NCBI GenBank assembly: GCA_002399265.1
Contig: DHDG01000071.1
Location: forward strand, 32,467 to 74,508
From: Firmicutes bacterium UBA4882
Lineage (GTDB): Bacteria > Bacillota > UBA4882
Length of the DNA stretch: 42,042 bases
Direction: 5' to 3'
Positions 8,016 to 15,555 of the stretch are shown here, piece after piece. Under the pieces are notes generated by a model. It saw only the letters and a program-made list of their open reading frames with translations. It was not told where the DNA came from and ran no database searches. Made by a program: the position numbers and the translations under genes. Within the stretch, counting starts at the first letter, position 1. The number at the start of each line of letters is the position of its first letter.

Positions 8016-8051
8016 ATGAAAACAACGGCGGGCGTGATCTCCGCACGATGA
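8016..8051 (+). CDS. Possible 11-residue leader peptide coupled to scpA
   Basis: ATG 8016 has the best SD in this junction (GGAGG at 8005-8009, six bases upstream). It opens a 12-codon frame, MKTTAGVISAR then TGA, whose stop overlaps the ATG 8048 of scpA as ATGA. scpA itself has no good SD before 8048, and the alternative scpA start at 8003 would place the SD inside the coding region. Translational coupling through this minicistron would reconcile these facts. It is short, so chance is possible. Confidence 0.4.
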   Translation: MKTTAGVISAR

Positions 8052-8794
8052 GCTATTTGGTACACCTTGACGTTTTCGAAGGGCCTTTTGACCTGCTGCT
8101 GCACCTAATCGAACGTGATGAGCTCGATATTTACGATATTCCTATCGCCAGGATTACGGCTGAATTTCTGGAGTATATTAGCACTATGCAGCTGCTTAAT
8201 CTACATGTTGCCAGCGATTTTATGGTTATGGCAGCGACGCTGATTCAGATTAAAGCGCGCATGTTACTGCCAAAACCGGTAGTTTGCGAAGAGGAAGCCG
8301 ATTCCGCAGAGGAAGAAGATCCGCGGCAGGAATTAGTCGAAAAACTGGTCGAATATAAAAAGTATAAGGAACTTGCCATGGATTTGCGGGCCCGCGAAGA
8401 GGAATTTGCGCGGGTTTTTGTCCGTCCGGTTGGGGAAACTGCCGATCGTCTGGTAATTGACGATAACCCGCTAAAAGGCATTAGTGTCTGGGACCTGCTG
8501 GCAGCCTTCAAAAATGTGTTGGATTCTTTGGCTCCGGAAGAGGAACCGGCCGCTGTTCCAAAGGAAGAAATCAGCATGCGGCAGCGGATGCAAGAAATTA
8601 CGGCAAGCTTGGCTGTCTGCGGACGGATTAAATTTAGAGATCTGTTTGGCAAAAGCAACTCAAGAACGGCGCTTGTCACAGGCTTTATGGCCCTGTTAGA
8701 ACTGATGCGCCTTCGCAAAGTGCGGGTATCGCAAGACGTGACGTTCGGTGAGATTTTGATCACTGCTGCAGCGGAAGAAGGTGCAACCGGATGA
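8048..8794 (+). CDS. scpA: Segregation and condensation protein A (kleisin)
   Basis: 248 residues from ATG 8048. An in-frame ATG at 8003 would add 15 non-conserved residues. The N terminus YLVHLDVFEGPFDLLLHLIERDELDIYDIPIARITAEFL is the ScpA signature, followed by a long helical segment (ATLIQIKARMLLP), a Glu-rich linker and a C-terminal winged-helix region. ScpA bridges the Smc head domains and binds the ScpB dimer, forming the condensin that compacts and separates replicated chromosomes. It overlaps scpB by four bases (ATGA) in the usual scpA-scpB arrangement. smc is not in the window. Confidence 0.95.
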   Translation: MSYLVHLDVFEGPFDLLLHLIERDELDIYDIPIARITAEFLEYISTMQLLNLHVASDFMVMAATLIQIKARMLLPKPVVCEEEADSAEEEDPRQELVEKLVEYKKYKELAMDLRAREEEFARVFVRPVGETADRLVIDDNPLKGISVWDLLAAFKNVLDSLAPEEEPAAVPKEEISMRQRMQEITASLAVCGRIKFRDLFGKSNSRTALVTGFMALLELMRLRKVRVSQDVTFGEILITAAAEEGATG

Positions 8795-9402
8795 ATCTTT
8801 TACAGGCCAGAGCTGTTATCGAGGCGTTAATTTTTGCAGCGCCAGAGCCAATCGGTGTACCCCAGCTATGCGAATTGACCGGTCTGACCAGGCATACCGT
8901 ACAGCAAATCCTGGCCGATTTAAGCGAGGATTATCAAAAAGGGCACCGGGGTTTGCAGATGATCGAAGTCGCCAAAGGATATCAAATTTGCACACATCCT
9001 TACTGCGCCCCGTATGTCGAAAAACTGCAGAAAAATCCCAGGTCAACTGGACTTTCCCAGGCTGCGATGGAGACTTTGGCGATTATAGCTTATAAACAGC
9101 CCATCACGCGTGCGGAAATTGAGGTTTTGCGCGGGGTGCGCGTGGATAGCGCGCTTAATACGCTGCTTGAAAAGGATCTTATTCGCGAAGCGGGGCGCAA
9201 AGACACACCCGGAAGGCCAATTCTATATGGTACGACGCGTGCGTTTCTCAAATATTTTGGTCTCAAAGAGCTTTCCGATTTGCCGGGCATTGACAAGTGG
9301 CTTCAGGAAGAAATCCTGCGTGAGCGGGATTCTGATGCCGGCGCTAGTGATAGTGTCGCGGATGATGCGGATGTCGCGGATGATGCGGATGAGCATGCAT
9401 AA
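8791..9402 (+). CDS. scpB: Segregation and condensation protein B
   Basis: 203 residues from ATG 8791, overlapping the scpA stop. It has two winged-helix domains: an N-terminal one (ARAVIEALIFAAPEPI) and a second with ETLAIIAYKQPITRAEIEVLRGV near residues 92-112, the most conserved ScpB stretch, then DLIREAGRKDTPGRPILYGTT. ScpB dimerises and binds the ScpA linker within the Smc complex. The last 15 or so residues are acidic and repetitive (VADDAD twice), encoded by a perfect tandem 18-bp duplication at 9355-9390. This tail lies outside the conserved domain. Confidence 0.95.
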   Translation: MNLLQARAVIEALIFAAPEPIGVPQLCELTGLTRHTVQQILADLSEDYQKGHRGLQMIEVAKGYQICTHPYCAPYVEKLQKNPRSTGLSQAAMETLAIIAYKQPITRAEIEVLRGVRVDSALNTLLEKDLIREAGRKDTPGRPILYGTTRAFLKYFGLKELSDLPGIDKWLQEEILRERDSDAGASDSVADDADVADDADEHA

Positions 9403-9465
9403 CAGGGCAGGAGAAGTTGCCGGGACGGCGTATATTCATTTGGTGGTAGAAAGGGGCGCATCCAG

Positions 9466-9768
9466 TTGGAACAGACTGACAAACGTTCTTCCAATTATTA
9501 TCTGGGACTCATTTTTCTAGTACTATCAGTAGGTTCGCTGCTCGTGTGCATCTTCAAAGAGAACTTCAAGTTCAGTGATTTCATCATCTTTTTGTTCTTT
9601 TTCACCTGGGGTTTTGGTTTGCTCTGGCGCAGTGATTTTCAAGCAAAAACTGTCGCAGCAGAAAAAGAAATCGCGCAGCTGAAAGAGAAGGTTGGTCGGC
9701 TGGAACGCAAAATGCGCATTATGCGGAGCCGCTATGGAACATTGCGGCGACCTGTGAAGCGCGACTGA
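9466..9768 (+). CDS. Small two-segment membrane protein with coiled coil, unknown function
   Basis: 100 residues from TTG 9466, with AAAGGGG at about 9450-9456. I do not recognise a named family. Two hydrophobic segments (about residues 11-30 and 36-54, rich in Phe, Leu and Ile) are followed by a charged helix (about 60-86) with a heptad-like pattern, AEKEIAQLKEKVGRLERKM, and a basic tail. This suggests a membrane-anchored protein with a cytoplasmic coiled coil that might oligomerise. It lies between scpB and ptb with gaps of 63 and 35 bases, so it may share their transcript. Confidence 0.7.
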   Translation: MEQTDKRSSNYYLGLIFLVLSVGSLLVCIFKENFKFSDFIIFLFFFTWGFGLLWRSDFQAKTVAAEKEIAQLKEKVGRLERKMRIMRSRYGTLRRPVKRD

Positions 9769-9803
9769 TTTTGCACTGCAACTAAAGAGGAGGATTGGTT
9801 CTT

Positions 9804-10718
9804 GTGATTCGTAGTTTTTCCGAAATTCATGACGCCATCTTAAAGGAACAGCCCAGACGTCTAGCGGTCGCAGCAGCCGCAGATAAGGATGTTCTGACAG
9901 CAGTTAAAATGGCGGTCGATCGAAAACTGGCTGGTGCGGTATTAGTCGGAGATGAGGCCAAAATCCGACAGATAGCCGCCGAGCTCGACTTCAATCTCAG
10001 CACGTCCGGGATTGAGGTTGTGCACGAGCCAGACGGGGTTTTGGCAGCCCGTAAAGCGGTTACCATGGTATCATCCGGAGAGGCCCATCTGCTGATGAAG
10101 GGCCTGGTTGCAACCGCAGATCTGTTGCGGGCAGTACTCGACAAAGAACATGGTTTGAGAACCGGACGGCTGCTCAGTCATGTGGGACTGCTTCAAGCTG
10201 AAGGCTATGACCGCTTATTCTATTTGACGGACGGTGGTATGAATATCGCGCCGACGCTGGTTCAAAAGGTAGATATTATCAATAATGCCGTTGATATGGC
10301 GCATTTGCTCGATAATCCGCAGCCAAAAGTAGCCTGCCTGGCAGCTGTGGAAGTTGTTAATCCAGATATGCCGGCCACGCTCGACGCCGCTGCCCTGACA
10401 ATGATGTCACAGCGCGGTCAGTTCAAAGGTTGTGTTGTCGATGGCCCCTTGGCGCTCGATAACGCGGTTTCAGTGGAAGCCTCGCGCCACAAAGGGATTA
10501 GCTCACCAGCGGCTGGTCAAGCCGATATTTTAATGGTCCCGGAAATCGAGTCTGGAAACGTGATTTATAAGGCGATGGTTTATTTCGGCAATATTAAATC
10601 CGCTGGGGTAATTGTTGGCGCACGTACTCCGATTGTCCTTACTTCGCGTGCCGATACTCCGGAATCCAAGCTTAACTCAATGGCAGTCGCCGTTTTGATG
10701 GCTGCCCGTAAAAAATAA
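9804..10718 (+). CDS. ptb: Phosphate butyryltransferase
   Basis: 304 residues. GTG 9804 is preferred because AGAGGAGG (9786-9792) ends 11 bases before it; an in-frame TTG at 9795 is too close to that SD. The protein belongs to the phosphate acetyl/butyryltransferase family: RRLAVAAAADKDVLTAV, LMKGLVATADLLRAVL, TDGGMNIAPTL near residue 143 and the C-terminal VIVGARTPIVLTSRADTPESKLNS. It converts butyryl-CoA and phosphate to butyryl phosphate and CoA. The butyrate kinase gene follows after 14 bases, giving the classic ptb-buk route to butyrate plus ATP. Branched-chain acyl-CoAs are possible alternative substrates. Confidence 0.93.
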   Translation: MIRSFSEIHDAILKEQPRRLAVAAAADKDVLTAVKMAVDRKLAGAVLVGDEAKIRQIAAELDFNLSTSGIEVVHEPDGVLAARKAVTMVSSGEAHLLMKGLVATADLLRAVLDKEHGLRTGRLLSHVGLLQAEGYDRLFYLTDGGMNIAPTLVQKVDIINNAVDMAHLLDNPQPKVACLAAVEVVNPDMPATLDAAALTMMSQRGQFKGCVVDGPLALDNAVSVEASRHKGISSPAAGQADILMVPEIESGNVIYKAMVYFGNIKSAGVIVGARTPIVLTSRADTPESKLNSMAVAVLMAARKK

Positions 10719-10732
10719 GGCGAGGGGTTCGT

Positions 10733-11812
10733 GTGAAAATGGATAAATACCGCGTTCTCGTAATTAATCCAGGTTCGACGTCGACCAAGATTGCCGTTTT
10801 TGAAGATGAAGAGCCGCTATTTAAGGAGTCTTTGCAGCACAGTGTGGAAGAATTGGCTCCCTATGGCGGCGTAATTGCGCAGTATGATTTTCGTAAAGAA
10901 GCTATTCTCAAAGCTTTGAAGGCCAGGAATTTCGATCTGAAAACACTCTCAGCTATAGCAGGGCGGGGCGGGGTTGTCAAACCGATTGAGAGCGGCGTGT
11001 ATCATGTTAATGACGCTTTGGTTGCGGACCTGAAGACTGGCTATAATGGTGGCATGCATGCCAGCAACCTCGGGGGCTTACTGGCGCGGGATCTCGGCGA
11101 TGAACTGGGCATTCCCTCATTTATTGCCGATCCAGTCTCCGTTGATGAAATGGAACCTTTGGCACGCATTACCGGGCTTCCCGAAATTACGCGTACATCT
11201 GTTTTTCATGCGCTCAATCAAAAGGCGATGGCGCGCAAAGTGGCCACCGAGCAGTTGGGCAAGAAGTACGAGGAAATCAACCTGATCGTCGTGCATCTGG
11301 GCGGCGGTGTCAGTGTTGGAGCACATAAACGCGGACGCGCCATTGACGTCAATAATGCCACCGATGGCGATGGACCATTTTCTCCGGAACGCTGCGGCAC
11401 CTTGCCACTCGGACCTTACCGGAGAATGGTTTTTAAAATTAATGATGAGAAGCAGATTTATAAGAAATTAGTCGGCGGCGGTGGCCTGGTGGCGCACCTG
11501 GGCACCAACGATGCTCGCGAAGTCGAGCGCCGCATTAACGCCGGTGACGAGAAAGCGCATCTCTACTACGAGGCCATGGCGTATCAGATCGCTAAGGAAA
11601 TTGCTGGCATGGCGTCTGTACTGAAAGGGGATGTCGATGGTATTGTCATTACCGGCGGTATGGCCCGCTCGAAAATCCTGGTAAACTGGATTCGCGAACG
11701 GGTGGACTGGATTGCGGAATTTTTCCTGATGCCTGGCGAGTTTGAAGTCGAAGCACTCGCCTGGGGAGCACTGCGCGTGTTGCGCGGCGAGGAGCAGTCC
11801 AAAGAATACTAA
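10733..11812 (+). CDS. buk: Butyrate kinase
   Basis: 359 residues from GTG 10733, with GCGAGGGG upstream. It is an ASKHA-fold acid kinase: N-terminal VLVINPGSTSTKIAVFEDE phosphate loop, AGRGGVVKPIESGVYHVN, HASNLGGLLAR, TSVFHALNQKAMAR, VVHLGGGVSVGAH near residue 190, DGDGPFSPERCGTLPLGP and DGIVITGGMARS. These motifs distinguish butyrate from acetate kinase. It converts butyryl phosphate and ADP to butyrate and ATP in the cytoplasm. It follows ptb closely and is followed by a hairpin shared with the converging MFS gene. A branched-chain acid kinase role cannot be excluded. Confidence 0.94.
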   Translation: MKMDKYRVLVINPGSTSTKIAVFEDEEPLFKESLQHSVEELAPYGGVIAQYDFRKEAILKALKARNFDLKTLSAIAGRGGVVKPIESGVYHVNDALVADLKTGYNGGMHASNLGGLLARDLGDELGIPSFIADPVSVDEMEPLARITGLPEITRTSVFHALNQKAMARKVATEQLGKKYEEINLIVVHLGGGVSVGAHKRGRAIDVNNATDGDGPFSPERCGTLPLGPYRRMVFKINDEKQIYKKLVGGGGLVAHLGTNDAREVERRINAGDEKAHLYYEAMAYQIAKEIAGMASVLKGDVDGIVITGGMARSKILVNWIRERVDWIAEFFLMPGEFEVEALAWGALRVLRGEEQSKEY

Positions 11813-11864
11813 TTACTGATCACTAAGTTATTAAAGAAAGTGCGTTGTGCGCACAAAGAAAGTG

Positions 11865-11902
11865 GAGACGGTCAGGCTGCAGGGGCAGGGACCGTCTCTC
11901 TT
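11865..11902. terminator. Hairpin between converging buk and MFS genes
   Basis: GAGACGGTC (11865-11873) pairs with GACCGTCTC (11890-11898), followed on the plus strand by TCTTTC. It lies between the buk stop and the end of the minus-strand MFS gene and could serve both. The U tract is modest. Confidence 0.6.
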
Positions 11903-11905
11903 TCA

Positions 11906-13213
11906 TCATTCCTCATTCGATTTAACCGCGTCCGGCAAAGCATCCTGTGGGTTAACCAAGAATGCCGCACATAATCCGATGATGAGGGCGACGGCGGCAG
12001 TGATCCAGAAAACAGTCCGCTCGTTAAGCTCACTTTTGAGGCAATTCCCAAACAAAGGCGGTCCGATTGCCACCCCGAAAAAGCGGACCGTGCCATATAA
12101 GCAGGTTACAATGCCGCGCGACTTTTTGGAGGCGACACTGGTAGCCAGAGTGTTAAGCGACGGTAGCACCGACCCGGTTCCCAATCCAATGAGAGCAGCC
12201 GCCATGCTGAACGTCACGATGCTGTTCATCAGCGGGAACAGAAACATACCGGTTGCCAGTGCGCCTAGACCGCCGAAAATGGCCCATTTGAGGAACTTAT
12301 TCATGTGGGATTTCAGGACCGTACCGAGTATAAAAGAGACCGCTGCCATCACAAAAACGGGAATTGCCAATACCATCCCGCGCTGAAACACTTCCAGCCC
12401 AAAGCGCTTTTCAAGAATATCTGAGAAATAGCTGAGCATCCCGAAAAGGGCAAATAGCACGATTGCCCCTGACAGAAACGTCATAGCCAATACAGACGCA
12501 TTTTCGCGCATCACTTCCGCAAAGCTTTGGAAGTATTCCCGCAAAGATTGCTGCTGTTCTTTTTTGACCGGTGCTTCTTTAGCAATTAACCATACTGCTA
12601 TTGCGATAGGCAGCGCCAGCACACCATAGACAAAGAAAGGCGTATACCAGGTGATCAAGGCCAGCGCTGCACCAGCCAGCGGACTGATTACTTTGCCCAG
12701 TCCGTTGGATGCTTCCAGCAAACCAAGTGCCTGAGCCCGATCGCTGCCCTGAATGACGTCGCCCACGAGTGCCATGGCAAGCTGATAAGTTCCTCCTGCG
12801 CCAATGCCCTGGATTACCCGGGCTGCCAGTAGGAAGTAAAACGGCTTTTCAATGAAAACAGCAGCCAGGCCAGCTAAGAGTCCTCCGATGCCATAGACAA
12901 TCAGAGCCGGAACCATGATCGGTTTGCGCCCGATACGATCCGAAAGCAGTCCGGCAAAGGGGATCACAAGCCCAGCTGGAATCGAGAACATTGTGATTAA
13001 CAGCCCTGCCTGTGATGCTCCGATCGATAGTTGATGTTGGATTGTCGGCAGCACCGGAATCAGCATGGAATTGCCCAACACCATAATGAACGGTACGGTG
13101 CAGAGGATGGCGACCGTCTTGAATTCCTTCAATGATTGCATGCCTCCCTGACTAGAGACGTCTGACATTTCCTTGTGCTCAACATGAAACGTCAACCATT
13201 TCATTATTCCCAT
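11906..13213 (-). CDS. MFS drug/metabolite exporter (DHA1-like)
   Basis: Up to 435 residues. Twelve hydrophobic segments can be followed. The MFS signature between segments 2 and 3 is LLSDRIGRKPIM, and segments 4-5 hold RVIQGIGAGGTYQLAMALVGD and LGLLEASNGLGKVISPLAGA, the latter typical of proton-driven drug:H+ antiporters. It resembles Blt/Bmr-type exporters; the substrate is unknown. The N terminus is uncertain: ATG 13213 has only a weak SD, and ATG 13168 (MSDVSS) or a Met a few codons later are alternatives that lose only the polar leader. A palindromic operator candidate lies at 13222-13239. Confidence 0.88.
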   Translation of the reverse strand: MGIMKWLTFHVEHKEMSDVSSQGGMQSLKEFKTVAILCTVPFIMVLGNSMLIPVLPTIQHQLSIGASQAGLLITMFSIPAGLVIPFAGLLSDRIGRKPIMVPALIVYGIGGLLAGLAAVFIEKPFYFLLAARVIQGIGAGGTYQLAMALVGDVIQGSDRAQALGLLEASNGLGKVISPLAGAALALITWYTPFFVYGVLALPIAIAVWLIAKEAPVKKEQQQSLREYFQSFAEVMRENASVLAMTFLSGAIVLFALFGMLSYFSDILEKRFGLEVFQRGMVLAIPVFVMAAVSFILGTVLKSHMNKFLKWAIFGGLGALATGMFLFPLMNSIVTFSMAAALIGLGTGSVLPSLNTLATSVASKKSRGIVTCLYGTVRFFGVAIGPPLFGNCLKSELNERTVFWITAAVALIIGLCAAFLVNPQDALPDAVKSNEE

Positions 13214-13221
13214 TTGCCAGT

Positions 13222-13239
13222 GTCATATAACCGTATGAC
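13222..13239. promoter_or_regulatory. Palindromic operator candidate upstream of the MFS gene
   Basis: GTCATA (13222-13227), a 6-bp spacer, then TATGAC (13234-13239): a perfect inverted repeat within 30 bp of the MFS start. It has the size of a TetR/MarR-class site. No regulator gene is adjacent, so the cognate protein is unknown. Confidence 0.45.
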
Positions 13240-13266
13240 TCACCCGGGATTGCGCCCGTTGCTTAA

Positions 13267-13343
13267 TTGACTTTGTATACAGGATGTCGTATACTCGATA
13301 TGGGGCAAATTGGCATCATTATTAAAGTATAGCTAGTTGCCCC
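13267..13343 (+). promoter_or_regulatory. serA promoter with GTATAC operator candidate and leader hairpin
   Basis: TTGACT (13267-13272), a 17-bp spacer and TATACT (13290-13295) form a near-consensus sigma-A promoter. GTATAC occurs at 13275-13280 and again at 13289-13294, so the spacer holds two identical palindromic half-sites 14 bp apart, overlapping the -10; a repressor bound there would block the promoter. The predicted transcript begins near GGGGCAA (13302-13308), which can pair with TTGCCCC (13337-13343) just before the SD. The regulator is not identified. The TNGTATACA style recalls GntR-family sites. Confidence 0.7.
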
Positions 13344-13373
13344 CGGATTATAATTTATTGGGAGGGGTTTGTT

Positions 13374-14276
13374 TTGCGGGTTTTGGTATGCGACTCCGTT
13401 TCAGCTACAGCACTGGCCAAGATGCGTCAAGCCGGACTGGATGTCGACGAAAAGACAGGGATGGCGCCAGAGGAATTACTTGCCGTAGTCGGCGATTACG
13501 ACGCGATGGTCGTCAGAAGTGCAACTAAGGTCAAAAAAGATGTGATTCAGGCTGCTAAAAACCTCAAAGTTGTCGTGCGCGGCGGCGTTGGCGTTGACAA
13601 TATTGATGTCGAGGCTGCTAAAGCAGCTGGCGTCGAAGTCAAAAACACTCCGGCAGCCAGTTCGGCTTCAGTGGCTGAGCTTGCTATCGGGCTGATGTTT
13701 GCTTGCGCCCGCCAGATTCCTCAAGCAACTGCATCGACGAAAGAACACAAGTGGGAGAAAAAGCGTTTCTCCGGCACCGAGCTTCTTGGAAAAACCCTTG
13801 GTATTATCGGCATTGGGAGAATCGGGCGCGAAGTGGCCAAAAGAGCGCACGCTCTCGGCATGACCGTCCTGGCCTTCGATGCGTTTATCACCAAAGTTGA
13901 CGATCCGAACATCAAAATGGTTTCTATGGATGAATTGGTCAGTAATGCGGACTATATCACCCTGCATATCCCGGCCTCCAAGGATGGCGCAATCTTGGGT
14001 GAGAAACAGTTCGGTATGATGAAAAAAGGTGTCACTATCATCAATGCAGCCAGAGGCGGCGTTGTCTGTGAGAAAGCATTACTGGCCGCACTGGAAAACG
14101 GCACTGTGAAAGCTGCCGCTCTGGACGTGTTCGAAAAAGAACCGACCGAAAACTGGCCTCTGATTGATCATCCCAACGTGATTCTTACTCCGCATATTGG
14201 TGCCGCAACGAAAGAAGCACAGGATCGTATTGGGGAAGAACTGGCCGACATCCTGATCGCGTGGTCCAGGAAGTAA
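13374..14276 (+). CDS. serA: D-3-phosphoglycerate dehydrogenase-type enzyme, short form
   Basis: 300 residues from TTG 13374, with GGGAGGGG at 13360-13367. It belongs to the D-isomer 2-hydroxyacid dehydrogenases: RGGVGVDNID, Rossmann motif G146-x-G148-x-x-G151, and the catalytic triad R227 (NAARGG), E256 (EKEP) and H274 (LTPHIGAAT). It oxidises 3-phosphoglycerate to phosphohydroxypyruvate, the first step to serine. The C-terminal ACT domain for serine feedback and the intervening domain are absent, so control may rest on the promoter and leader. The aminotransferase gene follows after 31 bases. Another 2-hydroxyacid substrate is possible, but the pair supports serine synthesis. Confidence 0.88.
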   Translation: MRVLVCDSVSATALAKMRQAGLDVDEKTGMAPEELLAVVGDYDAMVVRSATKVKKDVIQAAKNLKVVVRGGVGVDNIDVEAAKAAGVEVKNTPAASSASVAELAIGLMFACARQIPQATASTKEHKWEKKRFSGTELLGKTLGIIGIGRIGREVAKRAHALGMTVLAFDAFITKVDDPNIKMVSMDELVSNADYITLHIPASKDGAILGEKQFGMMKKGVTIINAARGGVVCEKALLAALENGTVKAAALDVFEKEPTENWPLIDHPNVILTPHIGAATKEAQDRIGEELADILIAWSRK

Positions 14277-14307
14277 ACAATCAAGTCAAATGAAAGGGGA
14301 ACTTATC

Positions 14308-15381
14308 ATGCATAAGAAGCTCTACATACCCGGTCCGGTTGAGATGAGCCAAGATACCATCCAATCAATGGCGAAGCCCATGATCGGACACCGCATGAAG
14401 GAATTTGATGCTCTATACGCTTCCATCCAGACCAAGCTGAAAAAAGTGCTCTATACTGAAAACCCGGTGTTTGTTTTCACTTCTTCTGCTACCGGCGTTA
14501 TGGAAGGTACGCTGCGGAATCTCTGCGCTAAACGCATTCTCAGCTGCGTTAACGGCGCATTCTCCGAGCGTTGGCATAAGATCGCCCTTGATTGCGGACT
14601 GCCCGCCGATAATCTGTCAGTAGAATGGGGTCAGGCAATCACACCGGAATTGCTGGATGCCAAACTGAAGAGCGGCGATTATGATCTCGTCACAGTTTGC
14701 CTGAACGAAACCTCCACCGGTATTATGAACCCCGTCAAAGAGTTAGCTGCGGTAGTCAAGAAATACCCCGGCGTGCTCATTGCCGTAGACGCTGTCTCCG
14801 CAATGACCGGGGTCAAAATCGAAGTAGATGCATGGGGCCTTGACGTCTGTCTGGCAAGCACTCAGAAAGCCTTCGGACTTCCTCCGGGGCTGGCAGTCTG
14901 TTCCGTCAGTCAGGCTGCTCTTGATCGCTGCGCTACTGTGAAAGGTCGCGGCTATTACTTTGACTTCATCGAAATGAAGAAGTACCATGATAAGAACCAA
15001 ACCCCGGCGACACCAGCCGTCTCCTTGATGTACGGCCTTGATTTCCAACTGGAGAAAATGATGAACGAAGGTTTGGATAAGCGCTTCGCCCGTCATAAGG
15101 AAATGTCTGATTTCACCAAAGCCTGGGCTAAGAAGAACTTTGCTCTGTTTGGCGATGAGCATTATCAGTCAATCACTCTTACCACTATCGCCAATACTAA
15201 AGGGATCAGCGTGGCTGATCTGAATAAGGAACTTGGCAATCGCGGATACCATCTCTCTAACGGTTACGGCGCTCAATTGAAAGAGAAAACATTCCGCATT
15301 GCCCACATGGCTGATTTTACGGTGGCAGATGTTAAAGAACTGCTAGACCAGATTAATGACATTCTGGGAACCACTTATTAA
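14308..15381 (+). CDS. Class V aminotransferase (phosphoserine/serine-pyruvate type)
   Basis: 357 residues. ATG 14308 is chosen because AAGGGGA lies at 14294-14300; an ATG at 14290 would place this SD inside the gene. It is a fold-type I PLP enzyme of the SPT/AGT branch: IPGPVEMS and GHRMKEFDAL near the N terminus, TSSATGVMEG near residue 59, AVDAVSAMTG with D161 for the pyridine nitrogen, and the PLP lysine K187 in STQKAFGLPPG. Next to serA it most likely converts phosphohydroxypyruvate to phosphoserine, a job done by this branch in several Clostridia and thermophiles lacking classical SerC. Alanine- or serine-glyoxylate transamination is the alternative. Confidence 0.85.
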   Translation: MHKKLYIPGPVEMSQDTIQSMAKPMIGHRMKEFDALYASIQTKLKKVLYTENPVFVFTSSATGVMEGTLRNLCAKRILSCVNGAFSERWHKIALDCGLPADNLSVEWGQAITPELLDAKLKSGDYDLVTVCLNETSTGIMNPVKELAAVVKKYPGVLIAVDAVSAMTGVKIEVDAWGLDVCLASTQKAFGLPPGLAVCSVSQAALDRCATVKGRGYYFDFIEMKKYHDKNQTPATPAVSLMYGLDFQLEKMMNEGLDKRFARHKEMSDFTKAWAKKNFALFGDEHYQSITLTTIANTKGISVADLNKELGNRGYHLSNGYGAQLKEKTFRIAHMADFTVADVKELLDQINDILGTTY

Positions 15382-15451
15382 GCGTTAAGCGCATCTGATT
15401 TTGGGGCGCGAAAAGGGATTGAATCCTGTTGCCCTGGATCACAGACAGCAA

Positions 15452-15496
15452 ACGCCCGGGTCGCATTCTTCATGCGATCCGGGCGTTTTTGTTTTC
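15452..15496 (+). terminator. Strong intrinsic terminator of the serine genes
   Basis: ACGCCCGGGTCGCAT (15452-15466) pairs with ATGCGATCCGGGCGT (15472-15486) over about 15 bp with a 5-base loop, then TTTTGTTTTCT. Confidence 0.92.
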
Positions 15497-15555
15497 TCTG
15501 GCGTTCTTGTTTTCCCTTTATGATTGACGGGATCCGGGTTATAGCTCCTCAGAGC

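Noticed and set aside
8245..8763. 172-codon minus-strand frame within scpA
   Set aside because: Ser/Arg-rich antisense shadow with no domain or SD.
11847..12386. 179-codon plus-strand frame opposite the MFS gene
   Set aside because: Shadow of the MFS coding strand with no recognisable domain.
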